A stretch of DNA of 64,000 bases from Blastopirellula marina (GCF_002967765.1 NZ_PUHY01000012.1:620001-684000), one strand, 5' to 3'; positions 1 to 9,073 are shown, counted from the stretch's first letter. The notes: generated from the sequence alone by a model not told the origin. A program made the numbers and translations.

Positions 1-867
1 GAGAATGTCCACCGAGTCATGATCACCGAAACCGTTTCCCCCGGAAAGAACGTTTTGAAACGGGGTGGCCTCTTAAAAGAAGGCCAAGTGGTGCTCGCCG
101 CCGGCTCCGTAATTCGGCCAATCGAAGTTGGCATTCTGTCCGATATGTCCAAAGGGCGGGTTACCGTTCATCGTTCGCCTTCGATCTCGATTATCAGCAC
201 CGGCGACGAGTTAGTCAGCGCCCACGAAGAGCCTGCCCCAGGGCAAATCCGTAATAGTAACGGCCCCATGCTTGAGGCGATGGCCAGCGAGGCAGGTGCC
301 ACGGTCAATCAACTTGGGATCGTCCGTGACAAACGCCAGGACTTGGCCGATGCGATTTCGCAAGGTCTGGAATCGGATATCCTGATCCTATCTGGCGGCG
401 TTTCCTCGGGCGTTTTGGACTTGGTTCCCTCCGAGTTAGCGGCGAACGGAGTGGAACAGATTTTCCATAAAGTTTGCATCAAGCCCGGCAAGCCGCTGTG
501 GTTCGGCAAACGCGTGTCTGGCGACAAAACAACGCTGGTATTCGGGTTGCCAGGAAATCCCGTCAGCAGCTTGGTATGCTTTCATCTGTTCGTTCGTTCT
601 GCGCTTAATCAGCTGAAGGGAAGGGCAGAGGCACCGTTGTATGTGCCTGGCTTCCTTCTCACCCGTGACTTCGTCAATCATGGCGATCGTCCCGTTTACT
701 TCCCGGCGATGGCTTGCCGGAAAGAAGGGGCTGGAGCAACCATTTCGCCCTTGGATTGGAAGGGATCAGCCGACCTGGCAACATTGGCCAAAGCCAATGC
801 GCTGGCAAGCTTCGCCCCAAACACCAAGTACGAAGCTGGCCAATTCATCTCGGCAATAATGATCTAG
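1..867 (+). CDS. moeA: Molybdopterin molybdenumtransferase MoeA (3' part, cut by window start)
   Basis: MoeA inserts molybdate into adenylylated molybdopterin in the last step of molybdenum cofactor synthesis in the cytoplasm. The reading frame is open to base 1, so the N-terminal part is missing. The visible part has the MoCF-binding core: 'IISTGDELV' followed by 'PGQIRNSN', the 'LSGGVSSG' loop (usually SGGVSxGxxD), and 'GLPGNPVSS', then a small beta-rich MoeA C-terminal domain. An ATG at 19 is internal to the domain and is not the real start. No other cofactor gene lies downstream; the next gene, at 985, is unrelated. The family is clear from these motifs. Confidence 0.93.
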   Translation, partial: ENVHRVMITETVSPGKNVLKRGGLLKEGQVVLAAGSVIRPIEVGILSDMSKGRVTVHRSPSISIISTGDELVSAHEEPAPGQIRNSNGPMLEAMASEAGATVNQLGIVRDKRQDLADAISQGLESDILILSGGVSSGVLDLVPSELAANGVEQIFHKVCIKPGKPLWFGKRVSGDKTTLVFGLPGNPVSSLVCFHLFVRSALNQLKGRAEAPLYVPGFLLTRDFVNHGDRPVYFPAMACRKEGAGATISPLDWKGSADLATLAKANALASFAPNTKYEAGQFISAIMI

Positions 868-984
868 TCCTCCTTCTTACCGGTTGGGAAATTACTTTTT
901 GTGGGTTAAACTCCTCCTAAACAAGAGGGGCCCTGGCCAGGGGCGTCTCTTGCCAACACGGAACAAATTAGGCGGAATTAGGTA

Positions 985-1428
985 GTGAGCCAACTCACGA
1001 AAATGGCGGAAACGTGGTTCGAAGAAGTTTGGAACCAACGTAACGACGATGCCATCTTCGAACTGTCAGCCGCAGATGCGGTCGGACACGCGGAATCGGA
1101 CGTTCGCTATTTCAGCATGCATGCGTTCAAGGAATTCCGCGATAACGTGTTGGCCGCCATGCCCGATCTAAAAATCGATCTGGAAGGCATCATTGAACAA
1201 CCACCGGATGTGGTTGTTCGGTGGTTTCTGACGGGCACGCATACGGGTGATGGCTTCGGCTTTGAACCAACCCATTCTCGGGTAAGCCTCCGCGGCATGA
1301 CTTGGCTTCGTGTGAACGAAGAAAACAAGCTGTCCGAAGGTTGGGATTGCTGGAACCAGGGTCGGATGATGCAGATCTTCATTGGAAACGGGCCCAATGG
1401 CAAAGCTGAGGAAGCCGAAGAAGAGTAG
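985..1428 (+). CDS. SnoaL-like / NTF2-fold small protein
   Basis: A 147-residue protein resembling the SnoaL-like polyketide-cyclase/ester-cyclase branch of the NTF2 fold. Visible are 'AETWFEEVWNQRNDDAIFEL' at the N-terminus, a central 'FRDNVLAAMPDLKIDLEGI' and 'VVRWFLTGTHTGDGFGFEPT', then a GMTWLRVNEENKLSEGWD strand pair typical of these alpha+beta barrels. The start is GTG at 985. The substrate cannot be told; many such proteins in bacteria have no assigned reaction. The end is acidic (GKAEEAEEE). It stands alone between moeA and lnt. Confidence 0.75.
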   Translation: MSQLTKMAETWFEEVWNQRNDDAIFELSAADAVGHAESDVRYFSMHAFKEFRDNVLAAMPDLKIDLEGIIEQPPDVVVRWFLTGTHTGDGFGFEPTHSRVSLRGMTWLRVNEENKLSEGWDCWNQGRMMQIFIGNGPNGKAEEAEEE

Positions 1429-1523
1429 CTCCCAACCATTCTGAATCGATCTAGGACGCCAGCTCAAAACCACTTAGATTAGGGTTCGTCTATCCTCCCT
1501 GACCTCATGCGAGCATTATTAGC

Positions 1524-3284
1524 GTGCCTCAGCCCGTATCTCAGCCGAATTCTTCACCGCTCACTTGGCGCGGCGTGCTCTTGTACGGAATCGCGAGCGC
1601 GTTGTTGCTGGCATTAGCTTTCCCGAAGGTCAATCTTACGCTCTTAGCTTGGGTGGCCCCGATTGGCTGGTTGATGTTGATTCGCGCTGATGCCTTGCCC
1701 AAAAGAGCATACTGGCTGATCTACGTCTCAGGCTGCTTATTCTGGCTGACCGTCTTGTACGGCATCGGTAAGGCCCACTGGGCGACGAGAGCCTTTGGAT
1801 GGCCGGTTCTCAGTGGCTACCTCGCAGTTTACATCCCGTTGTTTGTTGCCTTCAGCCGACTGATTGTCCATCGTTTGAACGTACCGATCCCAATCGTCGC
1901 TCCGCTGGTCTGGACGGCCTTAGAGTATGTTCGAGCATACTTCGCCACGGGGTTTTCGATGGCCCAGTTGGGTCATACGCAAGTCGATGTTCTCCCACTG
2001 ATTCAAATCTCTGCGGTGACGGGAGCTTACGGCGTCAGCTTCCTGGTCATGCTGGTCGCTTCCTTGTTGCTGATGGTGGTCCCCGAATGGGAGGCCGCGC
2101 CTTCCGATCGAAAAACGCAGCCGTGGAACATGCGTGCGGCCTGGATCATTGCGGCGATTGTCGTACTTGGTGGAACGTATGGAATTGGCCAACTGTGGCT
2201 TACCCAAGACGAGAAGCTCGATGCGGCACGCATTGCCCAGCAAAACGAAGCTGGGAAAGGCCCCGTACGGATCGGTCTCGTGCAGGGCTCGATTGATACC
2301 GTCTTCGGCGATCCAACGCAGTCAACGCGGACCTTCGAACAATACTCGGAACTTTCTGATCTTCTCGTTGCCGAGTATCCCAACCTTGATTTGATTGTCT
2401 GGCCCGAGACCACCATGGGGCCGCACATGGTTTTTGAGGTCGCCAACAACTTCGCTCCACCTGCATCATGGGGCCCATCAGGCGATCGGGCCAAGCAAAG
2501 TATTTTGGAAACCGCGCGCGGCTTTCACTACTTTCTTCATGGTTTGGCCGTAAATCGATGGAAGTCGCCCCTTCTTCTGGGTACATCCGTCATTCGTTAC
2601 GGCAATCAGAAAGTCGATCACTACAACGCCGCGATTCATGTGGGCCACGAAGGAACGATCGTCACCCGCTATGAGAAGACGCATCCGGTGATGTTCGGCG
2701 AATATGTCCCCTTCGGCGACTGGTTCCCGTTCGTCTACGACTGGCTTCCCATCGGTGGAGGACTCACTCCAGGGAAAGGACCGATCGTGGTCGAAGTGGA
2801 CGAGGTGAATCTCGTACCGTGTATCTGCTTCGAGAATACGGTCCCTCAGCTTGTCGCTAGCCAAGTCCGAACGCTTGACGCGGCCGGGAAACGCACGGAT
2901 GTCCTGGTCACCCTGACCAATGACGGATGGTTCTGGGGAACGAGCATTCTAGACCTGCACTTGACGTGTGCCCGATTCCGTGCCGTCGAAAATCGCCGGC
3001 CGATGTTGGTTGCTGCCAACACAGGTGTCTCTGCCTCAATCGATGCGCAAGGGAAAGTTCGACAGTTTGCACCAATTCGTAAGACCAGCTACTTGGTAGC
3101 CGAAGCGTACGCGTCAGATCGCCCCCTTTCTCCCTACACCCGCTATGGAGACTGGTTCGCGGCCAGCTGCCTCCTGCTAACGACACCCCTCTTTTTGGTG
3201 TCTTCCTTTCTTCAGTGGCGTTCGAAGCGAAAGATGCGAACGGCTGACAAGGGCACCACTATTCAGGGGGACGCTTCCCAATAA
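1524..3284 (+). CDS. lnt: Apolipoprotein N-acyltransferase
   Basis: Lnt adds the third acyl chain to the N-terminal cysteine of lipoproteins in the inner membrane. At 586 residues it is longer than the roughly 510 of E. coli. The N-terminal half holds about six hydrophobic segments; the second half is a nitrilase-type domain. The Glu-Lys-Cys triad is readable as E295 in 'WPETT', K385 in 'YEKTHPVMFGEYVPFGD' and C435 in 'CICFEN'. A final hydrophobic segment (LLLTTPLFLVSSFL) precedes a basic tail. The start is GTG at 1524 without a clear ribosome-binding site. Several lipobox proteins in this window are plausible substrates (inference). Confidence 0.95.
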   Translation: MPQPVSQPNSSPLTWRGVLLYGIASALLLALAFPKVNLTLLAWVAPIGWLMLIRADALPKRAYWLIYVSGCLFWLTVLYGIGKAHWATRAFGWPVLSGYLAVYIPLFVAFSRLIVHRLNVPIPIVAPLVWTALEYVRAYFATGFSMAQLGHTQVDVLPLIQISAVTGAYGVSFLVMLVASLLLMVVPEWEAAPSDRKTQPWNMRAAWIIAAIVVLGGTYGIGQLWLTQDEKLDAARIAQQNEAGKGPVRIGLVQGSIDTVFGDPTQSTRTFEQYSELSDLLVAEYPNLDLIVWPETTMGPHMVFEVANNFAPPASWGPSGDRAKQSILETARGFHYFLHGLAVNRWKSPLLLGTSVIRYGNQKVDHYNAAIHVGHEGTIVTRYEKTHPVMFGEYVPFGDWFPFVYDWLPIGGGLTPGKGPIVVEVDEVNLVPCICFENTVPQLVASQVRTLDAAGKRTDVLVTLTNDGWFWGTSILDLHLTCARFRAVENRRPMLVAANTGVSASIDAQGKVRQFAPIRKTSYLVAEAYASDRPLSPYTRYGDWFAASCLLLTTPLFLVSSFLQWRSKRKMRTADKGTTIQGDASQ

Positions 3285-3445
3285 TAGGGAGGATATCGCC
3301 CAACGATATGGAATTCTTAGCGGGAAATCCGTCGTAAAACGTTATCGTCGTTTATATTAGAGTCAGGGGAGTTGGCCCCGAATCCGCAAAGTGCCGGTTT
3401 TGCCGCCATATTTCCCAGAACCCCCAAACTAATTTTCCCGTTTTG

Positions 3446-3475
3446 TTGACACTGTTCAAACACCAGAATTATACT
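3446..3475 (+). promoter_or_regulatory. Sigma70-type promoter for the coiled-coil gene
   Basis: TTGACA at 3446-3451 and TATACT at 3470-3475 are separated by 18 bp, close to the housekeeping consensus. This lies inside the 400-bp non-coding gap 3285-3684 and would give a leader of about 200 nt before the ATG at 3685. Nothing else was recognised in the gap. Confidence 0.6.
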
Positions 3476-3684
3476 GGCCGTAAATACTCACGCATCTTGT
3501 CCCTAATTACACACCCGGTACCTTTCGAGATTGACCTCGAAAGGGCTGCTTTTCGGTTGTTGGATCCGTCAATCTGCATGGACGCGGCTTGCTTATCACC
3601 CATGGTTTCTTCCATGAAAGCTGCGAGCGACGTGAAACCGATCCCGGCAAGGCCTTGGCGGAAGCCATTGAAGGAGTCAAATCC

Positions 3685-4530
3685 ATGACATTGATCGGAA
3701 AGATCTTTACTGTCCTCATTCTCCTCATGAGCATGGTCTTCATGACCGTTGCGATGATGACCTATGCCACCCACAAGAACTGGCGGGCCGAGGTTAAGGG
3801 AGATGGCGCTGGCAAGTTGGGGATGGAAAAGACCATCAGCGAGCTGAAGGCCAAGGAAGCCGCCTTGCAGGACCAACTGCAGAAGGTGCAAATGAAGCTT
3901 GAACAGGAGCGCGCCGCTCGCGTTTACGCGATCGCTTCACTGGTTGCCCGCAACCAGTTGCAGCAAGCGAACTTGGCTCGTCTCGATCAAGAGAATGAAC
4001 GTCTCGTCAAGTCGGAAGCCGACATGAAGACCTTGCTCGAATTGGCCGAAACCAACTCGAAGAATCTAAAAGAAGAAGTTGCCCAACTGCGGACCGACAT
4101 TAAGACGGCCCAAGCCGATCGTGATAACAGCTTCGCGGAAGTGGTTGCTCTGACCGACAAGCTGCAACAGTACAAGGTCGAGCAGGAACGCCTGAAAGAA
4201 CGCGAAATGCAGCTTGCGACGCAGGTCGCACGGATGGGCAAGGTTCTGGCCGCCAATGGTATGAACGAATACACCCCAGTCGACAACATTCCGCCGCAAT
4301 TGGACGCAAAAGTCCTAGCTGTGAATGACAAAGACATGGTCGAGATCTCGGTCGGTGCCGACGACGGCATCCACGAAGGGAACACGCTGGACGTCTTCCG
4401 CGGTGACACTTATCTCGGCCGTATCATCATCAAGCAGACCCAACCTGATCGTGCGGTCGGTGAAATCATCAGGGACTATCGCCGCGGCGTGATTAAGAAA
4501 GGTGACAATGTCTACACCAAGCTCGGATAA
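3685..4530 (+). CDS. Membrane-anchored coiled-coil protein with C-terminal beta domain
   Basis: A 281-residue protein not assigned to a named family. Residues about 5-27 form one hydrophobic segment (IGKIFTVLILLMSMVFMTVA). About 150 residues of heptad-rich, charged coiled coil follow, starting at 'ISELKAKEAALQDQL', then a beta-rich C-terminal domain ('AKVLAVNDKDMVEISVGADD', 'VFRGDTYLGRIIIKQTQPD', 'KKGDNVYTKLG') that recalls the small beta barrels after coiled coils in MreC-like proteins (resemblance only). The start at 3685 has AAGGAGTC 8 nt upstream; an in-frame ATG at 3589 would put 32 polar residues before the anchor and is less likely. Translation is probably coupled to the overlapping small membrane gene at 4508. 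Confidence 0.8.
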   Translation: MTLIGKIFTVLILLMSMVFMTVAMMTYATHKNWRAEVKGDGAGKLGMEKTISELKAKEAALQDQLQKVQMKLEQERAARVYAIASLVARNQLQQANLARLDQENERLVKSEADMKTLLELAETNSKNLKEEVAQLRTDIKTAQADRDNSFAEVVALTDKLQQYKVEQERLKEREMQLATQVARMGKVLAANGMNEYTPVDNIPPQLDAKVLAVNDKDMVEISVGADDGIHEGNTLDVFRGDTYLGRIIIKQTQPDRAVGEIIRDYRRGVIKKGDNVYTKLG

Positions 4531-4666
4531 GTCGGGACGCAAGTCCTCGTTGAATATCTATACCGCCATGTTGATGTTGTCTTTCATCGCACTGACAACC
4601 GGCGCTATCCTGCTATTCATGGAACTACAACGCTACGGTAGCTGGCCGCAGTGGTCGATCAAATAA
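4508..4666 (+). CDS. 52-residue single-pass membrane protein overlapping upstream gene
   Basis: A small gene read directly from the sequence. ATG at 4508 lies 23 bases inside the end of the coiled-coil gene, in another frame, and the stop is TAA at 4664-4666. The product begins MSTPSSDKSGRKSSLN, has one hydrophobic helix (AMLMLSFIALTTGAILLF) and ends MELQRYGSWPQWSIK. The basic Ser/Lys-rich N-terminus before the helix suggests an N-in, C-out orientation. Immediately downstream is a clean terminator, so the two genes form one transcription unit. It may be a partner subunit of the coiled-coil membrane protein (inference from overlap). Confidence 0.7.
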   Translation: MSTPSSDKSGRKSSLNIYTAMLMLSFIALTTGAILLFMELQRYGSWPQWSIK

Positions 4667-4687
4667 GCATGTTGAGAACAACAAAAG

Positions 4688-4718
4688 AGGCGAAGCTAGT
4701 TGGCTTCGCCTTTTTTGT
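4688..4718 (+). terminator. Rho-independent terminator
   Basis: AGGCGAAGC (4688-4696) pairs with GCTTCGCCT (4703-4711) across a 6-nt loop and is followed by a T run. It ends the transcription unit formed by the coiled-coil gene and the 52-residue membrane gene. Confidence 0.88.
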
Positions 4719-4798
4719 TTCTTGGCCTAATAAGTCGCTCGGCAGGCCAAACCCGGAACGATCAAGCAACTGGCGACTCAGATTCAACACATCCATCT

Positions 4799-5209
4799 CT
4801 ACGCCACGTCGGATCGATGCGTCGCCCCTAGTTCCGTCGCCAGACGAAATACTTCGCGTTGGCTGTGATAGTAGAGCCGAGTGGGAAGCACCATATTGAT
4901 ATGGTATTCGACCCCAACGCGATGCTCGTCCGTATCGGTGTTAATCACAATTCGTTGTCGGGCATACCGCTCTGGTCCGAGCAGAGTCGACCAGAGATTG
5001 CCTCGCCAGAACGTGAGCGGGGCTTGAGAGATTACGTGGGCCTTAGTCGCCTCGTAGAAAGCGATCGCCTGCGGTACAACTTCTGCTATCTCAGGCACGT
5101 AGAACACGTAACGATCCACGAACCAGCTTAACGTCGTTCCCCGGAAGATATCGGACTCGACGTATGATTCGGCAGAGGTCTCAGGCTGAGGAGAACGATA
5201 TGGGTTCAC
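4799..5209 (-). CDS. Hypothetical protein with MNPYRSP N-terminus
   Basis: A protein of about 136 residues without a recognised function. It starts MNPYRSPQPETSAESY if the GTG at 5209 is used; a GTG three codons upstream (5218) gives MDPVNPYRSP. The Asn-Pro-Tyr-x-Ser-Pro opening recurs in planctomycete proteins and appears again in the DUF2569 protein at 42728. The body is mixed alpha/beta without a membrane segment (VFYVPEIAEVVPQAIAFYEA, RQRIVINTDTDEHRVGVEYH). It lies convergent to the terminator at 4688-4718 and is probably monocistronic. Confidence 0.6.
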   Translation of the reverse strand: MNPYRSPQPETSAESYVESDIFRGTTLSWFVDRYVFYVPEIAEVVPQAIAFYEATKAHVISQAPLTFWRGNLWSTLLGPERYARQRIVINTDTDEHRVGVEYHINMVLPTRLYYHSQREVFRLATELGATHRSDVA

Positions 5210-5299
5210 AGGGTCCACGAACGAATTCCAGGCAGAAGAAGTTGAAACATCTGCCTTCTATTGTACGCAGCACGGCAAACAAGGGGTTAACCGGGCAGA

Positions 5300-5971
5300 T
5301 CAGCCCCCATGGTTGGAAGGCTCATCTTCGCGAACGGTTTCCGGAGTTGGGCTCCAACCTGCGTCGAACAACATATCAAACAGATTCGATTTTGATTCGA
5401 CGTTCGTCTTTCGGAAGATACTCGAGCGGCGAAACTGAACGGTCCGCAAGCTGAGCTGTAAACGATCCGCGATCTCTTGATTGGTCCGCCCTAAGAACAT
5501 GAGTTCGAGGACCTTCATCTCTTCGTGCGAGAGCTCGTGCAGAAGCTGATTGGCTTCTTCCCTTCGCAAGTGTCGCTCGAAGTTCTGTTGGTTCTTTTCG
5601 AGAGCCTGGCGGATCGCCTCGATCAATCGGGATGTGTTGCAAGGTTTCTGGAACAGTTCGAAGGCGCCAAGCTTCATGGCCTGGACCGTCGTTGGCACAT
5701 CGGCATGCGCTGATAGGAAGATCACAATCAGCGGATAGCCCGCTTGATTGATACGGCGATGAACCTCAAGCCCAGAGATGCCTGGCAAGCGTATATCTAA
5801 AACCGCACACCCAGGCTGAGACATCTGGATTTGATCCAGAAACTCTTCGCCAGAGCTATATGTGTAAGCCGTGAGCCCAACAGACCTCGCGAGTTGCAGC
5901 AATGCTTCGCGCGCGGATGGGTCGTCATCGACAAAATGTACTACGGATGATTCTGAAGTCATGGGATGCAA
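5300..5971 (-). CDS. FixJ/LuxR-type response regulator
   Basis: A 223-residue two-domain transcription regulator. The receiver (about 8-125) shows the acidic pocket in 'VHFVDDDPSA', the phospho-acceptor D59 in 'CAVLDIRLPG' and K109 in 'LFQKPC'. The C-terminal LuxR/NarL-type helix-turn-helix (about 147-195) reads 'LSHEEMKVLELMFLGRTNQE' then IADRLQLSLRTVQ. The start could be ATG 5971 or ATG 5962. There is no histidine kinase beside it, so it is an orphan regulator. A perfect inverted repeat lies about 100 bp upstream of the start codon (6073-6095). Confidence 0.93.
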   Translation of the reverse strand: MHPMTSESSVVHFVDDDPSAREALLQLARSVGLTAYTYSSGEEFLDQIQMSQPGCAVLDIRLPGISGLEVHRRINQAGYPLIVIFLSAHADVPTTVQAMKLGAFELFQKPCNTSRLIEAIRQALEKNQQNFERHLRREEANQLLHELSHEEMKVLELMFLGRTNQEIADRLQLSLRTVQFRRSSIFRKTNVESKSNLFDMLFDAGWSPTPETVREDEPSNHGG

Positions 5972-6667
5972 ACTGTCTACCCGGAAAAACGGACATGCCT
6001 GTTTTACCTCTAGTGATGTTGCTGCCCTTGATTCAGTTCGATGCCAAGGTCAACTCTCGCTGCCCCGTGATACGATTCATCCATGGGATGAATCGCAATC
6101 CAGCGAGATCTTGGATCAGAACTTACTTGTATATCAGGTGTTGGCGGTCCAAAAGAAAAGCCGATTTTAGATGGGCTTGTTCATTCGGAAAGTGTCACAA
6201 AAACCTGACCAATGTTTTCGCCAGTTTCTTCTTTCAGACCTTACATCGGTCACCACGATCAAGGCCTCAAATAAAAGCCACCACATTGCTGTTTTGCTGA
6301 AAGAAAGCTACACAAAACAGGAAATCTAGTGGATTCGCTGCGCCTTGGCCGCAATTCCCAACCTCTTCCCTGGCTGAAATACACCGGCTCACGACAAATA
6401 TAGGTTTAGAATCACCTTCGTATGAAACGAATATTGCGATTCGACGGTTATTTTCAAGGAAACTCGCCCGTTGCGCCATTAACGCGGAGACAGGTGGCTA
6501 GGTTCGCGCAAGTTCCAGTTCACATTCCATGCAAACACAATATCTCATTAATTCTGGGATTTTACTAACTAATCCTTGTAAAAATCGACATCAATCGCAA
6601 ATTTCGACCATCGGCTTACCTCATGGCCACCACGGGTAACCAGACTCAAATTGGCCTGACATGGCTC
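5972..6667. other. Intergenic region with no convincing gene
   Basis: About 700 bp between the divergently placed start of the response regulator and the terminator of the secreted gene at 6739. Short open frames on both strands have no ribosome-binding site or protein-like composition. Apart from the inverted repeat at 6073-6095, nothing was recognised. The part near 5972 must hold the regulator's promoter. Confidence 0.6.
6073..6095. promoter_or_regulatory. Perfect inverted repeat upstream of response regulator
   Basis: CGATTCATCC and GGATGAATCG form a perfect 10-bp dyad around a 3-nt centre. It lies 102-124 bp upstream of the response-regulator start. The lack of a T run argues against a terminator; an operator for a dimeric regulator, possibly the LuxR-type protein itself, is a reasonable guess. 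Confidence 0.45.
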
Positions 6668-6699
6668 AAAAAAAAAGACCCAAGCAATCAGCTCGGGCC
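6668..6699 (-). terminator. Rho-independent terminator of the secreted Arg/Asp-rich gene
   Basis: On the minus strand GGCCCGAG pairs with CTTGGGTC (two G-T pairs) across a short loop and is followed by a run of nine or more T. It lies about 40 bp past the stop of the gene at 6739. Confidence 0.75.
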
Positions 6700-6738
6700 T
6701 CTTCGCGTTTTCGACCTGAAAGAACGATTCGTATGTTC

Positions 6739-8574
6739 TTACGGTAGTTCGTTCCCATTCGGGTCCTCAGGCAAGCGAACCAGCATCCAAGTTTCTTCAC
6801 GTTCGACGCCGTAGTGAACCAGCACCGAGGAAGCTTCTTGCGACAGGTTATAAATACCTGTCTCCATGACCGTGGATGAGGTCTCGCCAATCATCCAAGC
6901 CACACGCTGCGAAGTCGGATCGACCTTACCCCAGATTGGCAACGAGTTCTCGGAGGAAGCGTTGTAGTAGGTACCCGCGATCAAACCATCCTTATCAACG
7001 GCCAATTGCAGGTAAATATTGCCCTGACCGGTCTCCGTATCGGTGAGAACAAACACACCTAGTGGCAGCCAGTCCTCGGGACTTCCATTACCCTCAATCG
7101 GTGGCTTGCTCTGGAGTTGCTTCCGTCCTTCGTTCGCCAAGGCGATCGCCTGCAGCGCGTATTGCTCACGGGTCGCGATCGGTTCGTCTTGCACGTAGAT
7201 GTACTGCGTGTCATAGACAATCGTGGAACCGTAATCGTAGTAGACCGGATAGGTCGGGTTGCTACCCCAGAAGCCCCAAGTACTTAACCGATAAGGCGAA
7301 CCCCACGACCACCAGTAGCCTGGACGGGGAGTGTAGGTGTAGAAGAGCCAGTTGTTGAGGTAGCGATTATTCGGTCGCCAGTTGTTGTTCCAACCGTAGT
7401 GGAAGTGGCGGTAGGCGTTGTTGCGAATATTTGAGGTATAGCGATACCAGTTATTCGGAACGTGGTGCCAATCGTTTTGCCCCCAACGACCATCCCAATT
7501 CCGGTCAAACTGTCCATCGCGGTGACGCTCGTGATGTCCGTCGCGATCGCGATGATTTTTTTCCGCCCGAACTAGCTCGTTACGAATTCGATCGTGATCG
7601 AGCGAACCTCGCTGCTGAACCGCTTGAAGTTGATCACGGAATTGCGAATCGCGTTGCGAACGATCTCGCCAATCGAAATTAGGACGAACAGCCTGCTGAT
7701 TGTTTCCGACGCGGTTGTCGCCAGGACGATCGTTGCCACGACGGTCTCCATCAGCGCGGTTTGGACCTTGCGGTCGGTCTTGCATATTCGGACGATTTAC
7801 CGTCGTTCGATCACGGTCAATCTGAGGGCCGCGGTCACGATCGGCCGGATTCGGGCGATTGTTGGCATCACCACGGTTCATCTCACGCAGACGACGTTGG
7901 ATGTCTTCGGCGTTCCCAGGACGGACACGATTGTCGGCCGGACCGCGCGAGTTTTCGCGGGCATCACGAAGACGATCTTGGAGCGATTGACCATTGTTAT
8001 CACCGCGATCTGGACCTCGGCCCGGACGGTTACGATCAGTCGGCTGGTCGCGATTGAACATGTCTCGCAAATCGTTCGGCGTGGGACGATTTTCACGTGT
8101 CATGTCGGGACGATTCGCCGGGTTTCGATCTGGCCCAGTGTTGCCTCGGTCCGGCCCAGGTCGACCCGAGTTACCGCGATTGCCGTTCGATTCCAGGCGT
8201 TGGCGCAGACTATCTAGCGACGATGAAGAGCGAGGGGAGTTACCAGGATTCCGGCTCGACCCTTGCCGTTCCGCTCGATCAGGACGCTTGATCGGCTGAC
8301 TTGGACGTGCACTTGGAGCCGGAGAAGGCTTTGCGGCTGGGCTCGGCTTTGCTTTCGGAGCCGGTGCGGACTGCCCACGATCACGATTAACGCTTGGGGA
8401 TGGACGCGACCTCTCAGGACGTGCGTTGCTTCGACCTTCGGACTGGCGTGCTTGGCCGCCTTTGTCATTCCCGTTGCCTTTGCCTTTACCCTTGCCTTGG
8501 GCATCTGCGAAGGAGGGAAGTCCGATCAGACAGATCATTAGACCTGTCAGCCATATTGGACGGGGGGACATCAT
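6739..8574 (-). CDS. Secreted Arg/Asp/Asn/Gly/Pro-rich low-complexity protein
   Basis: A 611-residue exported protein. A signal peptide is visible (MMSPRPIWLTGLMICLIGLP, then SFADAQ). Residues about 25-390 are low complexity, first GKGKGNGNDKGG, then long stretches dominated by R, D, N, P and G without hydrophobic core. The remainder is folded: a Trp/Tyr/Asn-rich section (NWRPNNRYLNNWLFYTYTP, 'SPYRLSTWGFWGSNPTYPVY') and a beta-rich domain of about 130 residues (LPLGVFVLTDTETGQGNIYL onward). Such exported low-complexity proteins are common in planctomycetes and often end up labelled 'protocadherin-like'; no enzymatic motif is seen. A wall or surface location is inferred. Confidence 0.82.
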   Translation of the reverse strand: MMSPRPIWLTGLMICLIGLPSFADAQGKGKGKGNGNDKGGQARQSEGRSNARPERSRPSPSVNRDRGQSAPAPKAKPSPAAKPSPAPSARPSQPIKRPDRAERQGSSRNPGNSPRSSSSLDSLRQRLESNGNRGNSGRPGPDRGNTGPDRNPANRPDMTRENRPTPNDLRDMFNRDQPTDRNRPGRGPDRGDNNGQSLQDRLRDARENSRGPADNRVRPGNAEDIQRRLREMNRGDANNRPNPADRDRGPQIDRDRTTVNRPNMQDRPQGPNRADGDRRGNDRPGDNRVGNNQQAVRPNFDWRDRSQRDSQFRDQLQAVQQRGSLDHDRIRNELVRAEKNHRDRDGHHERHRDGQFDRNWDGRWGQNDWHHVPNNWYRYTSNIRNNAYRHFHYGWNNNWRPNNRYLNNWLFYTYTPRPGYWWSWGSPYRLSTWGFWGSNPTYPVYYDYGSTIVYDTQYIYVQDEPIATREQYALQAIALANEGRKQLQSKPPIEGNGSPEDWLPLGVFVLTDTETGQGNIYLQLAVDKDGLIAGTYYNASSENSLPIWGKVDPTSQRVAWMIGETSSTVMETGIYNLSQEASSVLVHYGVEREETWMLVRLPEDPNGNELP

Positions 8575-9014
8575 GGAACTCCTCTAGGTATTTTTAACCT
8601 TGCTGGTTCTCTTTCAGGGAACACCGCGCTGACCGTGCGATACGAATAAGGCACGACGCGATCATCGTGCGCAAGGCTTAATGGGACGCATTCCACATGC
8701 CAATCAAATGCCCAAAACTGCCATTTCGTCGATCCGAGTTGAATTGCACGGGTTAAAGCGACTATTCCAATCGACGGTCAGCCGGGCGCAGTTGGAAGTA
8801 AGAGGTCAATCTGACAACAATCCTTTCAAAATGAGCCATTCCGCGCCATTGTTCGCTTAATCAATTCGATTTTGGCGATGTGTGGCTATTGTCAGCCAGC
8901 TTGAACGCTCTCTGACCAACCGTGTCCTAGACTTGAAGAGAATTTTTTCAGAATGTGACCTTGGCACCGATTTTGCCTTGTTTCTTCGACCGCCCATGGA
9001 ACAATGACTTTGTT
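8575..9014. other. Divergent intergenic region
   Basis: About 440 bp separate the secreted gene read leftwards (start at 8574) from the promoter of the gene at 9074. It holds no plausible open frame, repeat or stable hairpin that I could recognise; it presumably contains the promoter of the leftward gene. Confidence 0.5.
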
Positions 9015-9043
9015 TTGTCTTGGGCCTATCACCTGAATATAAA
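9015..9043 (+). promoter_or_regulatory. Sigma70-type promoter
   Basis: TTGTCT (9015-9020) and TATAAA (9038-9043) are spaced by exactly 17 bp. The leader would be about 25 nt and contains the strong ribosome-binding site GAGGGGGAC before the ATG at 9074. Confidence 0.55.
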
Positions 9044-9073
9044 ATCAACTTTTCAATTCGAGGGGGACATATC

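Noticed and set aside
5902-6300. Plus-strand frame overlapping the start of the response regulator
   Set aside because: Overlaps a certain gene, no ribosome-binding site, no recognisable pattern.
6267-6479. Minus-strand frame of 70 codons
   Set aside because: No ribosome-binding site, ends in random-looking sequence, and stands alone in a non-coding gap.
7594-8217. Plus-strand frame rich in Ile, Arg and Thr within the secreted low-complexity gene
   Set aside because: Shadow of the biased R/D/N codons of the real minus-strand gene, which has a signal peptide and a terminator.
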